Positions 47,451 to 55,829 of a stretch of 64,000 bases of DNA are shown piece after piece. Within the stretch, counting starts at the first letter, position 1, and every line of letters begins with the position of its first letter. The DNA comes from Noviherbaspirillum sp. L7-7A (lineage in GTDB: Bacteria; Pseudomonadota; Gammaproteobacteria; Burkholderiales; Burkholderiaceae_D): positions 3,472,001 through 3,536,000 of the forward strand of contig NZ_JAHQRJ010000001.1 of NCBI RefSeq assembly GCF_019052805.1, written 5' to 3'. Position numbers and translations under genes: made by a program. Under the pieces are notes generated by a model. It had not been told where the DNA came from. It worked only from the letters and a program-made list of their open reading frames with translations, and ran no database searches.

Positions 47451-48989
47451 ATGAGCCAAGTGATAGATAAGCCCGTCCATGCACGCCGCCTGCCGGAGCA
47501 GTCGGAATGGACCATTGAACTGATCGAACAGGCGCACGAGGAAGTGCGCCGCGTCGCCGCCGAGTTCGGCCTCGACACCTATCCCAACCAGCTTGAGATC
47601 ATTACCGCCGAGCAGATGATGGATGCCTATGCGTCCGTCGGCATGCCGGTGTCGTACAACCACTGGTCCTTCGGCAAGCATTTCCTGACGACCGAAAAGG
47701 GTTACCGTCGCGGCCAGATGGGCCTGGCCTACGAGATCGTCATCAATTCCAATCCCTGCATCGCCTACCTGATGGAGGAAAACAGCCTGATGATGCAGAC
47801 GCTGGTGATTGCCCATGCGGCCTACGGCCACAACTCCTTCTTCAAGGGCAATTACCTGTTCCGCACCTGGACCGACGCGGAAGCCATCATCGACTACATG
47901 CTCTTCGCCAAGAACTACATCGCCGAGTGCGAGCGGCGTCATGGCGTCGAGGAAGTGGAACTGCTGCTGGACTCGTGCCATGCGCTGCAGAACTATGGCG
48001 TTGACCGCTACAAGCGGCCGGCCAAGCTGTCGATGATAGAAGAGAACGCCCGCCAGGCCGAGCGCGAGCAGTATCTGCAAAGCCAGATCAACGACCTGTG
48101 GCGCACCCTGCCGCGGCGGGAGGAAGCATATTCCTCGATTGCCGCGCCGGCCGCCCGCTTCCCGAGCGAGCCGCAGGAAAACCTGCTGTACTTCATCGAG
48201 AAGTCGGCGCCCTTGCTGGAGCCCTGGCAGCGCGAGATCGTGCGCATCACCCGCAAGATTTCCCAGTATTTCTATCCGCAGCGCCAGACCCAGGTGATGA
48301 ACGAAGGCTGGGCCACCTTCTGGCATTACACCATCCTGAACCAGCTCTACGATGAAGGCATCCTGAGCGACGGCTTCATGATGGAGTTTCTGCAGAGCCA
48401 TACCAACGTGGTCTATCAGCCTTCGATCAACAGCCCCTACTACAGCGGCATCAATCCCTATGCGCTGGGCTTTGCGATGATGCGCGATATCCGCCGCATC
48501 TGCGAAAACCCGGATGACGAGGACCGCCACTGGTTCCCCGATATTGCCGGCAGCGACTGGCGCAAGACGCTGGACTTCGCGATGCGCAATTTCAAGGATG
48601 AAAGCTTCATTGCGCAATACCTGTCGCCACGGCTGATCCGGGAGTTCCACTTCTTCTCGATACTGGACGACGACCACGACGACAAGCTGACCATCTCGGC
48701 CATCCACGACGATGCCGGCTATCGCTACGTGCGCCAGCAGCTTGCCGCGCAGTACAACCTGGGCAACCGCGAACCCAATATCCAGGTCTGGGCCGTCAAT
48801 ACCCGCGACGACCGTTCGCTGACGCTGCGTCATACTCAGTTCCAGCGCCGGCCATTGAGCCAGCAGACCGATGAGGTGTTGAAGCACGTGGGGCGGCTCT
48901 GGGGTTTCGATGTGCGCCTGGAAACGGTTGATCCGAAAGGCAAGGTCCTGTCCACCCACGAATGCCGTACCGACAAGCGTTATCGCTAA
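47451..48989 (+). CDS. spoVR: SpoVR family protein
   Basis: The 512-aa protein matches the SpoVR/YcgB family: WSFGKHFLTTEKGYRRGQMG, EENSLMMQTLVIAHAAYGHN (His pair), QTQVMNEGWATFWHYTILNQ and GINPYALGFAMMRDIRRICE. The biochemical role is unknown. It is fixed in an operon with PrkA and YeaH across many proteobacteria, where the three act in starvation and stationary-phase adaptation. The ATG at 47451 is 10 bp after yeaH; the ribosome binding site GAGGGCAG lies inside the gap. Confidence 0.95.
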   Translation: MSQVIDKPVHARRLPEQSEWTIELIEQAHEEVRRVAAEFGLDTYPNQLEIITAEQMMDAYASVGMPVSYNHWSFGKHFLTTEKGYRRGQMGLAYEIVINSNPCIAYLMEENSLMMQTLVIAHAAYGHNSFFKGNYLFRTWTDAEAIIDYMLFAKNYIAECERRHGVEEVELLLDSCHALQNYGVDRYKRPAKLSMIEENARQAEREQYLQSQINDLWRTLPRREEAYSSIAAPAARFPSEPQENLLYFIEKSAPLLEPWQREIVRITRKISQYFYPQRQTQVMNEGWATFWHYTILNQLYDEGILSDGFMMEFLQSHTNVVYQPSINSPYYSGINPYALGFAMMRDIRRICENPDDEDRHWFPDIAGSDWRKTLDFAMRNFKDESFIAQYLSPRLIREFHFFSILDDDHDDKLTISAIHDDAGYRYVRQQLAAQYNLGNREPNIQVWAVNTRDDRSLTLRHTQFQRRPLSQQTDEVLKHVGRLWGFDVRLETVDPKGKVLSTHECRTDKRYR

Positions 48990-49190
48990 CCAAAGTTCGG
49001 CGAAGTAACATGTAATTCCTGCCATTTTGCTGGCAAATTCTTCCGGGCGCGCTTTGCGCCCGTTTCTTTTGCGGGGGATAGCGCGCTCTTTCTGATGGCA
49101 CGGCGTTTGCAAATAGCTAACAGGCTTGCGGCGCGGGCATGACACGCTTTTGTCCGCGCCGGCAACTTCTCCCTAACGAAAGGAAACGAC

Positions 49191-49652
49191 ATGAACAACG
49201 ACGACGTTATCTCGACACTGAACGACCTGATTGAAACCTGCAAGGACGGCGAGCAGGGCTTCCGCACCTGCGCCGAGGACATCAAGGATGCGCAGATGAA
49301 ATCCTTCTTCACCACCCGCGCCCAGTCCTGCGCGGAAGCGGCTGCCGAACTGCAGCAGGAAGTGCGCACCCTGGGCGGCAATCCGGAAACCAGCAGCAGC
49401 ATCGCCGGCGCGCTGCACCGCCGCTGGGTCGATATCAAGGGCCTGGTGACCGGCAAGGACGACGAAGCCATCCTGAATGAATGCGAGCGTGGCGAGGACC
49501 TGGCCAAGCGCAGCTACGAGACCGCACTGGGCAAGTCGCTGCCGGCCAACATCAAGGTCATCGTCGAGCGCCAGTACAACGGCGTGCTGAAGAACCACGA
49601 CCAGGTCAAGGCCATGCGCAACCAGGTCCGCGCCGCCAAGGGCAATGCCTGA
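49191..49652 (+). CDS. PA2169 family four-helix-bundle protein (DUF2383)
   Basis: The 153-aa protein has a ferritin-like helical pattern: VISTLNDLIETCKDGEQGFR, SCAEAAAELQQEVRTLGGNP, and ECERGEDLAKRSYETALGKS. The family is found in stress loci and its function is unknown. GAAAGGA lies 7 nt before the ATG. It is monocistronic here. Confidence 0.9.
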   Translation: MNNDDVISTLNDLIETCKDGEQGFRTCAEDIKDAQMKSFFTTRAQSCAEAAAELQQEVRTLGGNPETSSSIAGALHRRWVDIKGLVTGKDDEAILNECERGEDLAKRSYETALGKSLPANIKVIVERQYNGVLKNHDQVKAMRNQVRAAKGNA

Positions 49653-49766
49653 GGCATGACGCGCCGCGGCGGGGCGGTCCAGGCGACCGGCCCGCTGCGG
49701 TAAAATAGCGGCCTGCCGACCGGTTGCATGTAGCGCAACCGGTGCATTTCCACCGGATTCAAGCGC

Positions 49767-51386
49767 ATGCTGCGACTCATCGATGTACAACTCCCCCTCG
49801 ACCATCCCGAACCTGCATTAAAGGAAGCCGTGCTTGCGCGCCTGGGCATACCCGCCGACGCGCTGCTGGGCCTGCAGGTGTTCCGGCGTGGTTATGACGC
49901 CCGCCGCAAGAGTGCGATTTCGCTGATCTATACCGTCGACGTCGACGTGCGCGATGAAGCGGCGTTGCTGCGGCGCCATGCCGGCGAACGTACCATCCAG
50001 CCTACGCCCGACACCAATTATCACTACGTGGCCAAGGCGCCTCCCGGCCTTTCGAAGCGGCCGGTAGTGATCGGCATGGGGCCGTGCGGCCTGTTCGCCG
50101 GCCTGATCCTGGCGCAGATGGGTTTCAGGCCCATCATCCTGGAGCGCGGCAAGTCGGTGCGCGAGCGGACCAAGGACACCTTCGGCCTGTGGCGCAAGCG
50201 GGTGCTGCATCCGGAGTCGAATGTGCAGTTCGGCGAAGGCGGCGCCGGCACCTTTTCCGACGGCAAGCTGTGGACCCAGGTGAAAGACCCGAAGCATTAC
50301 GGCCGCAAGGTGCTGACCGAGTTCGTCAAGGCCGACGCGCCGCCCGAGATCATGTATGTCAGCAAGCCGCACATCGGCACCTTCAGGCTGGTGAAGATGG
50401 TGGAGCTGATGCGCGCCACGATCGAGGAACTGGGCGGCGAGATCCGCTTCGAGACCAGGGTCACCGACATGGAAATCGACAACGGCCAGATGCGCGCGCT
50501 GCATCTTTCCAGCGGCGAGCGGCTGGAGGCCGACCATGTCGTGCTGGCAGTGGGCCACAGCGCCCGCGACACTTTCCAGATGCTGCATGAGCGGGGCGTA
50601 TATGTGGAAGCCAAGCCGTTTTCGATCGGCTTCCGGATCGAGCATCCGCAGTCGTTGATAGACCGCTGCCGCTTCGGCCCGAATGCCGGCAATCCCATCC
50701 TCGGCGCGGCCGACTACAAGCTGGTGCATCACTGCGGCAATGGCCGTTCGGTCTACAGCTTCTGCATGTGCCCCGGCGGCACCGTGGTGGCGGCGACTTC
50801 CGAGCCGGGCCGCGTGGTCACCAATGGCATGAGCCAGTATTCGCGCAATGAGCGCAATGCCAATGCCGGCATCGTGGTAGGCATCACGCCGGAGGACTAT
50901 CCCGGCCATCCGCTGGCCGGCATCGACTTCCAGCGCCATTGGGAGTCGCGTGCATTCGAGCTCGGCGGCGGCGACTACAGCGCGCCCGGCCAACTGGTCG
51001 GCGACTTCCTGGAGCGCAAGCCGTCGACGGAATTCGGCGCGGTGCTGCCGTCCTACAAGCCGGGCGTGAAGCTGGGCGACCTGTCGACCGCGCTGCCGGA
51101 CTATGCCATTGCCGCGATGCGCGAGGCGCTGCCGATGTTTGACCGGCAGATCAAGGGCTTTGCCATGCGCGACGCCGTGCTGACCGGCGTCGAGACCCGC
51201 ACCTCGTCGCCGATCCGCATCCGCCGCCATGACGACAGCCTGCAGAGCATCAATACCCGCGGCCTGTTCCCGGCCGGGGAGGGCGCGGGCTATGCCGGCG
51301 GCATCATGTCGGCCGGCATCGATGGCATCCGGGTGGCGGAGGCGGTGGCGCTGTCGATCACGGGCGTAGCCCGCACGGCGTCATAA
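49767..51386 (+). CDS. FAD-dependent dehydrogenase (COG2509-type)
   Basis: The 539-aa protein has an N-terminal helper domain (about 1-95) then an FAD-binding GxGxxG motif (VVIGMGPCGLFAGLILAQMG) near residue 100. Other landmarks are FGEGGAGTFSDGKLWTQ, DHVVLAVGHSARDTFQML, SFCMCPGGTVVAATSEPG and a C-terminal NTRGLFPAGEGAGYAGGIMS. The substrate is unknown; the family is broadly conserved. The last 6 bp overlap the convergent corA gene. Confidence 0.9.
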   Translation: MLRLIDVQLPLDHPEPALKEAVLARLGIPADALLGLQVFRRGYDARRKSAISLIYTVDVDVRDEAALLRRHAGERTIQPTPDTNYHYVAKAPPGLSKRPVVIGMGPCGLFAGLILAQMGFRPIILERGKSVRERTKDTFGLWRKRVLHPESNVQFGEGGAGTFSDGKLWTQVKDPKHYGRKVLTEFVKADAPPEIMYVSKPHIGTFRLVKMVELMRATIEELGGEIRFETRVTDMEIDNGQMRALHLSSGERLEADHVVLAVGHSARDTFQMLHERGVYVEAKPFSIGFRIEHPQSLIDRCRFGPNAGNPILGAADYKLVHHCGNGRSVYSFCMCPGGTVVAATSEPGRVVTNGMSQYSRNERNANAGIVVGITPEDYPGHPLAGIDFQRHWESRAFELGGGDYSAPGQLVGDFLERKPSTEFGAVLPSYKPGVKLGDLSTALPDYAIAAMREALPMFDRQIKGFAMRDAVLTGVETRTSSPIRIRRHDDSLQSINTRGLFPAGEGAGYAGGIMSAGIDGIRVAEAVALSITGVARTAS

Positions 51387-52346
51387 CCAGCCCGACTTGC
51401 GAAAGCGCCGGTACAGGTAGAGGCAGATGCCCACCATCGTGGCCAGCGCCGCCGGATAGCCGTATTTCCAGTGCAGTTCCGGCATGTGCTCGAAGTTCAT
51501 GCCCCAGATGCCGGCAAAGGCGGTGGCCACCGCAAAGATCGCGGCCCAGGCCGCAAGCCGCTTGTTGACCTCGCTCTCGTCGATGGCCACCATCGACAGG
51601 TTGACCTGGATGGCGGTGTTGATGGTGTCGCGGATCGCGTCGATGGAAATGTTGATGCGGTGCAGATGGTCGTAGACGTCGCGGAAGTAGTCGCCGCAAT
51701 TCTGCACCGCCGGCGGCACCCGGCCGCCATGCAGCTTGCCGGCGGTCTCGATCAGCGGGCTGACCGCATGCCGGAAGCGCAGCACCTTGCGCTTGAGTTC
51801 ATACAGCCGCTCGATATTGGCCCGCTGCGCATCCTTGTTGAAGATCTGTTCCTCGATGGTCTCCAGCCGGTTTTCCATTGCGTCCATCACCGGGAAATAG
51901 CGGTCCACCACCGCGTCCATCAGCGCGTACAGCACGAAGCCCGAGCCGTTGCGCAGCAGCTCCGGCTCGCGCTCGCAGCGGGCGCGCACATCGTGGAAAC
52001 CGTGGCTGCTGCCGCGCCGCACCGACAGCACGTAGTTCCGGCCGACGAACACGGCCAGTTCCCCGATCTGCAACTCGCCATCGACGATCTCGACCGGCCG
52101 CATCACGGCAAACAGCGATTCGCCGTATTCCTCGATCTTCGGCCGCTGATGGCCGACCAGCGCATCCTCGATCGCCAGCGGATGCAGGTCGAACTCGGCC
52201 CGCATGCATTCCAGCTCTTCCACGGTGGCGTCGGCCATGCCGACCCAGACGAAACAGTCGGGCCGGGCGAGGGCGTCGCTGATTTCCTCGACCGGGATAT
52301 CCCCGAGCTTCTTGCCGTTCTGATAGGCGACGCAATTGATCAGCAT
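51381..52346 (-). CDS. corA: CorA family magnesium/cobalt transporter
   Basis: The 321-aa protein has a large N-terminal cytoplasmic domain, a long helix (LYELKRKVLRFRHAVSPLIE), and two C-terminal membrane helices with the selectivity motif GMNFEHMPEL between them. It imports Mg2+ as a pentamer. Start at 52346. Its upstream region contains the phasin terminator, so it is transcribed separately. Confidence 0.94.
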   Translation of the reverse strand: MLINCVAYQNGKKLGDIPVEEISDALARPDCFVWVGMADATVEELECMRAEFDLHPLAIEDALVGHQRPKIEEYGESLFAVMRPVEIVDGELQIGELAVFVGRNYVLSVRRGSSHGFHDVRARCEREPELLRNGSGFVLYALMDAVVDRYFPVMDAMENRLETIEEQIFNKDAQRANIERLYELKRKVLRFRHAVSPLIETAGKLHGGRVPPAVQNCGDYFRDVYDHLHRINISIDAIRDTINTAIQVNLSMVAIDESEVNKRLAAWAAIFAVATAFAGIWGMNFEHMPELHWKYGYPAALATMVGICLYLYRRFRKSGWL

Positions 52347-52404
52347 CCCGCAACTCCGCAGTTTTCATATGCCGAAAGCTTACATGCGCGCTGTTGCAGG
52401 GAGC

Positions 52405-52432
52405 AAAGAAAAAAGGACCGCAAGCGGTCCTT
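52405..52432 (-). terminator. Phasin gene terminator
   Basis: Stem AAGGACCG/CGGTCCTT with a CAAG loop, followed on the minus strand by a T run, 20 bp after the phasin stop codon. Confidence 0.88.
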
Positions 52433-52452
52433 GTCAATGCGCGTCGGGCGGA

Positions 52453-53013
52453 TTACTTCTTCGCGCGGCCGGTTGCCTTTTCAGCAGCCTGGGAGAACTG
52501 GTTCACCACGTTGGTGGCGTTGGCGTTCATGGTGTCGGCGGCCTGGCGGGTCGTCTTGGTCAGCTGCTCATACGCCGCATTGGCGTTGGCGATGGCGGTT
52601 TTCAGGATCGCGATCGCGTTTTCCGATCCCGGCGGCGCATTCTTGGCAATGTCCTCGATCAGCGCGGTGACCTTGCGGGTGGTCTCGGCGATTTGCGCTT
52701 CGGCGGCGCGGGTGAACTCTGCCTGTGCACTGGAGGCGATGCTGGCCAGGTTGCGGCTGTAGGCGATCGCGGTTTCAGCGCTGGGCGGGTTCTGGGTGCT
52801 GACGGCGAAGAATTCCTGCGGGTCCTTGGCGGCCATCAGGCGCTGCGCGGTGGCAGTGGACTGCTCCAGCGATGCCTTGGCGGCGTTGACGTTCAGTTCC
52901 ACCAGTTGGGCGATGCTGGCGAAGGCCTTGTTGGTCAGCTCGGTGACGGCAGCGATCTGCTGGTCGAAGTTGGCCTTGGCTGCATTGGAAATCTGGTCGT
53001 TATTCGGAAACAT
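52453..53013 (-). CDS. phaP: Phasin family polyhydroxyalkanoate granule protein
   Basis: The 186-aa helical protein coats PHA granules. It shows the phasin_2 pattern: QISNAAKANFDQQIAAVTEL, SIAQLVELNVNAAKASLEQS and a C-terminal Ala/Lys-rich end (AAEKATGRAKK). It implies polyhydroxybutyrate storage. GAGGAG lies before the ATG. A sigma-70 promoter and three GCAGYGC elements upstream (53095-53180) look like a PhaR-type control region. Confidence 0.93.
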   Translation of the reverse strand: MFPNNDQISNAAKANFDQQIAAVTELTNKAFASIAQLVELNVNAAKASLEQSTATAQRLMAAKDPQEFFAVSTQNPPSAETAIAYSRNLASIASSAQAEFTRAAEAQIAETTRKVTALIEDIAKNAPPGSENAIAILKTAIANANAAYEQLTKTTRQAADTMNANATNVVNQFSQAAEKATGRAKK

Positions 53014-53094
53014 GTGATTCTCCTCGTGTGAATGAAGCTGTTATCAGCGCTGGCACAGCGGCGAAAAAGACGTGCTACGACATGAACCAGTTTA

Positions 53095-53180
53095 TTGTGC
53101 AGCGCAACATCGTCATTCTAACTGCTTGATTTTGCATGTCAAGCATTAAATGGTGCAGTGCACAAAAATCGTTGCAGCGC
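53095..53180 (-). promoter_or_regulatory. Phasin promoter with repeated operator-like motifs
   Basis: On the minus strand TTGACA (53142-53137), a 16-bp gap and TAGAAT (53120-53115) form a strong sigma-70 promoter with a start near 53108. The motif GCAG(C/T)GC occurs at 53099-53105, 53155-53161 and 53174-53180; the first two sit in near-palindromes (TTGTGCAGCGCAA, GTGCAGTGCAC). One overlaps the start site, as expected for a repressor. PhaR, which represses phaP until granules form, is the obvious candidate. Confidence 0.5.
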
Positions 53181-54001
53181 TAAGGAGCCTGAATCGATGC
53201 ACAAGCCGTGCCTGCCCCGGTTCGATGTTCTCCCAGGCAGGCGCGGGGCGTCTTGATCTGCTGCAGGTGCAGCTGGCGCGCCTGGCGCTCGGGCAGGGCG
53301 GCTAGCCGCTGGGCCAGTTCGCGGCTGAACTGGAAATGCTGGTAATCGAGCGGCGTATCCCAGTCTCCGCCCCACACGCTAAACCCGGCAGCGGCGAACA
53401 GGCAGATCACGTCTTCGGCCATGCCGGCCCTGGAAGGCTTGCCAGGCCGCTTGGCGCGCCTGTTCAGGTAAGTGGCGCCGGCTGGCGGGCTGACCCGCAC
53501 CGCGCCGGCATCGCCAGGCTGCAGGAAAGGGTTCTGCACCGGATTGATATCGATGGCCAGGCCATAGGCATGCAGCGAGGGCGGGCCGCCGCCGCTGACT
53601 GCGCGCTGGTTGAAGGCCGAGGTATTGTTGTCGCGCATGGAGGCTTCATCATCGCCGCCATACTGCTCGATCAGCCGCGCCCGCGCCAGCGGAAAGCGGC
53701 GCCGGTACAGCGCATGGAAGAGTTGGCTGACTTCCGGCGCCACGACATCCAGCACCATCAGTTCGCCATCGTCGTGCCTCGTGCCGGAAAAATCGATATA
53801 GGGAAAGCGCACCACGGTCAACCGGTCGCAGCCGACCGGCGCCGGTTCGCGCAGCACGCGGCTGGCTTTAAGCCGTTCGCAGGCCGGTTGGTCGAGCGCG
53901 GCCAGTGCCGGCGTCGCCTGCAGCGCAATGACTGCCAGCATCAGCGAGAGAAGACGAACGAAGGAGACACGATCCGGTAAAAATACCTGCAAATGTTTCA
54001 T
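53180..54001 (-). CDS. Extensin-like/M15-type D-Ala-D-Ala carboxypeptidase-fold protein
   Basis: The 273-aa protein has a signal peptide (VSFVRLLSLMLAVIALQATP) and a C-terminal M15C-type domain. The zinc-site motifs are SLHAYGLAIDINPVQNPF and DWDTPLDYQHFQFS. It likely hydrolyses peptidoglycan cross-links or side chains in the periplasm. The start at 54001 (MKHLQVFLPD) was chosen because the upstream 32 residues of the longer frame precede the signal. Divergent from the ligase gene, 88 bp away. Confidence 0.82.
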   Translation of the reverse strand: MKHLQVFLPDRVSFVRLLSLMLAVIALQATPALAALDQPACERLKASRVLREPAPVGCDRLTVVRFPYIDFSGTRHDDGELMVLDVVAPEVSQLFHALYRRRFPLARARLIEQYGGDDEASMRDNNTSAFNQRAVSGGGPPSLHAYGLAIDINPVQNPFLQPGDAGAVRVSPPAGATYLNRRAKRPGKPSRAGMAEDVICLFAAAGFSVWGGDWDTPLDYQHFQFSRELAQRLAALPERQARQLHLQQIKTPRACLGEHRTGAGTACASIQAP

Positions 54002-54089
54002 AAATGAAATTTTGTGAACGAACGTGCGGTTTTGCCAACCCCGTCCTATAATGTCCCGCAGCCTGTTTAAGACAAGAGAGAGCGAGACA

Positions 54090-55748
54090 ATGAACACTAC
54101 TCACTACAAGCACTGGCCGGCGGGCCTGCCTACCACTTTAACGCCGCCGGAAACCGGTCTCTACGTCAACCTGGAAATTTCGGCGCGCCGCTATCCCGGC
54201 AAGACCGCGCTGATCTTCTATGATGCCAAGCTGACCTACGCCGAGTTCGATGCGCAGGTGCGGGCACTGGCCGGTTACCTGCAGCAGGACTGCAGCGTCC
54301 AGCGCGGCGACCGTGTGCTGCTCAACATGCAGAACAGCCCGCAATTTATCATTGCCTATTACGCCATCCTGCGCGCCGACGCGATGGTGGTGCCGGTCAA
54401 TCCGATGCTGATGACCGACGAGCTTCGTCATTACGTGGAGGACAGCGGCGCGAAGGTCGCGATCACCTCCCAAGAAATCTTTTCCCGCCTGGCGCCGCTG
54501 GTCGGCAGCACTGGCCTGAAGCATGCCATCGTGGCCGCCTATTCCGACTACTTGCCCGGGCATACCGAACTGGCGGTGCCGGACTGGGTGAAGGCGCCGC
54601 GCGCCGCGCTGCAGGGCGAAGGCGTGGCGTCCTGGCACGATGCGCTGCAGGCTGGCCGCGCGCCGGCGCCGCACCAGGCCGGGCCGTCCGATCTGGCCGT
54701 GATGCCCTACACCTCGGGCACCACCGGCAAGCCCAAGGGCTGCGTGCACCTGCATCGCTCGGTGATGGCGTCGGCCGTCTCCAGCATCGCCTGGTCGATC
54801 GCCTCGGTGCCGGACCAGGTCACGCTGGCGGTGCTGCCGTTCTTCCATGTGACAGGCATGCAGGTCAGCATGAATGCGCCGATCTTCAATGGCGGCAGCA
54901 TCGTGGTGCTGCCGCGCTGGGACCGCGACGTCGCCGGCCAGCTGATCACCCGTTATGGCGTGACCGCCTGGACCAGCATCCCGACCATGATGATCGACTT
55001 CCTGTCCAATCCGCGGCTGCCGGAATATGACATCTCCAGCCTGCGCCGGGTGTCCGGCGGCGGCGCGGCGATGCCGGCGGCGATTGCGCAGAAGCTGCTG
55101 GACCTGACCGGCCTGCAGTACATGGAAGGCTATGGGCTTTCTGAAACCATCGCAGCGACCCACACCAATCCGCCGCAATTGCTCAAGCAGCAGTGCCTGG
55201 GCATACCGCTGTTCGGCGTGGATTCCCGCATCGTCGATCCGGCCACGATGGCAACGCTGCCGCCGGGCGAGGTCGGCGAGATCATCATGAACGGGCCGCA
55301 GGTGTTCGAAGGCTACTGGAACGACCCGGCCAAGACCGCCGAGGCCTTCACCGAGATCGACGGCAAGCGCTTCTTCCGCTCGGGCGACCTGGGCTATATG
55401 GACGAGGACGGCTTCTTCTTCTTCACCGACCGCTTAAAGCGCATGATCAATGCATCCGGCTTCAAGGTCTGGCCGGCGGAAGTGGAAGCGATGATGTACC
55501 AGCATCCGGCGGTGCAGGAATGCTGCATCATCGCCGCACGCGACCCGTACCGCGGCGAAACCGTGAAGGCGGTCATCGTGAAGAAGCCCGCGGCCGAAGC
55601 CACGGCGGAAGACATCATGCAGTGGGCGCATGCCAAGATGGCGGCCTACAAGGTGCCCAAGATGGTGGAGTTCGTGGACGCATTGCCCAAGTCCGCCACC
55701 GGCAAGGTGATGTGGCGCTCGCTGCAGGAAAAGGAAATGAGCAAGTAG
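54090..55748 (+). CDS. AMP-binding long-chain fatty-acid-CoA ligase-like protein
   Basis: The 552-aa protein belongs to the adenylate-forming family. The P-loop-like AMP motif YTSGTTGKPKGCVHLHRS, MEGYGLSET, and the hinge/lysine region SGDLGYMDEDGFFFFTDRLK plus PKSATGKVMWRSLQ are present. It activates a carboxylic acid as acyl-AMP and transfers it to CoA; chain length or aromatic preference is not readable. ATG at 54090 was chosen; the ribosome binding site is weak. Confidence 0.9.
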   Translation: MNTTHYKHWPAGLPTTLTPPETGLYVNLEISARRYPGKTALIFYDAKLTYAEFDAQVRALAGYLQQDCSVQRGDRVLLNMQNSPQFIIAYYAILRADAMVVPVNPMLMTDELRHYVEDSGAKVAITSQEIFSRLAPLVGSTGLKHAIVAAYSDYLPGHTELAVPDWVKAPRAALQGEGVASWHDALQAGRAPAPHQAGPSDLAVMPYTSGTTGKPKGCVHLHRSVMASAVSSIAWSIASVPDQVTLAVLPFFHVTGMQVSMNAPIFNGGSIVVLPRWDRDVAGQLITRYGVTAWTSIPTMMIDFLSNPRLPEYDISSLRRVSGGGAAMPAAIAQKLLDLTGLQYMEGYGLSETIAATHTNPPQLLKQQCLGIPLFGVDSRIVDPATMATLPPGEVGEIIMNGPQVFEGYWNDPAKTAEAFTEIDGKRFFRSGDLGYMDEDGFFFFTDRLKRMINASGFKVWPAEVEAMMYQHPAVQECCIIAARDPYRGETVKAVIVKKPAAEATAEDIMQWAHAKMAAYKVPKMVEFVDALPKSATGKVMWRSLQEKEMSK

Positions 55749-55829
55749 GCCGCGGCCAGCCGACGGCCGGCCGTCAGCGGGCTGCAGGGCAGGCGCGTAA
55801 AATGCCGGTTTCGCCGCGCGCCTGCCCTC

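Noticed and set aside
47421-49145. 574-codon minus-strand frame
   Set aside because: It is a shadow antisense to spoVR; the plus-strand frame matches the SpoVR family along its full length.
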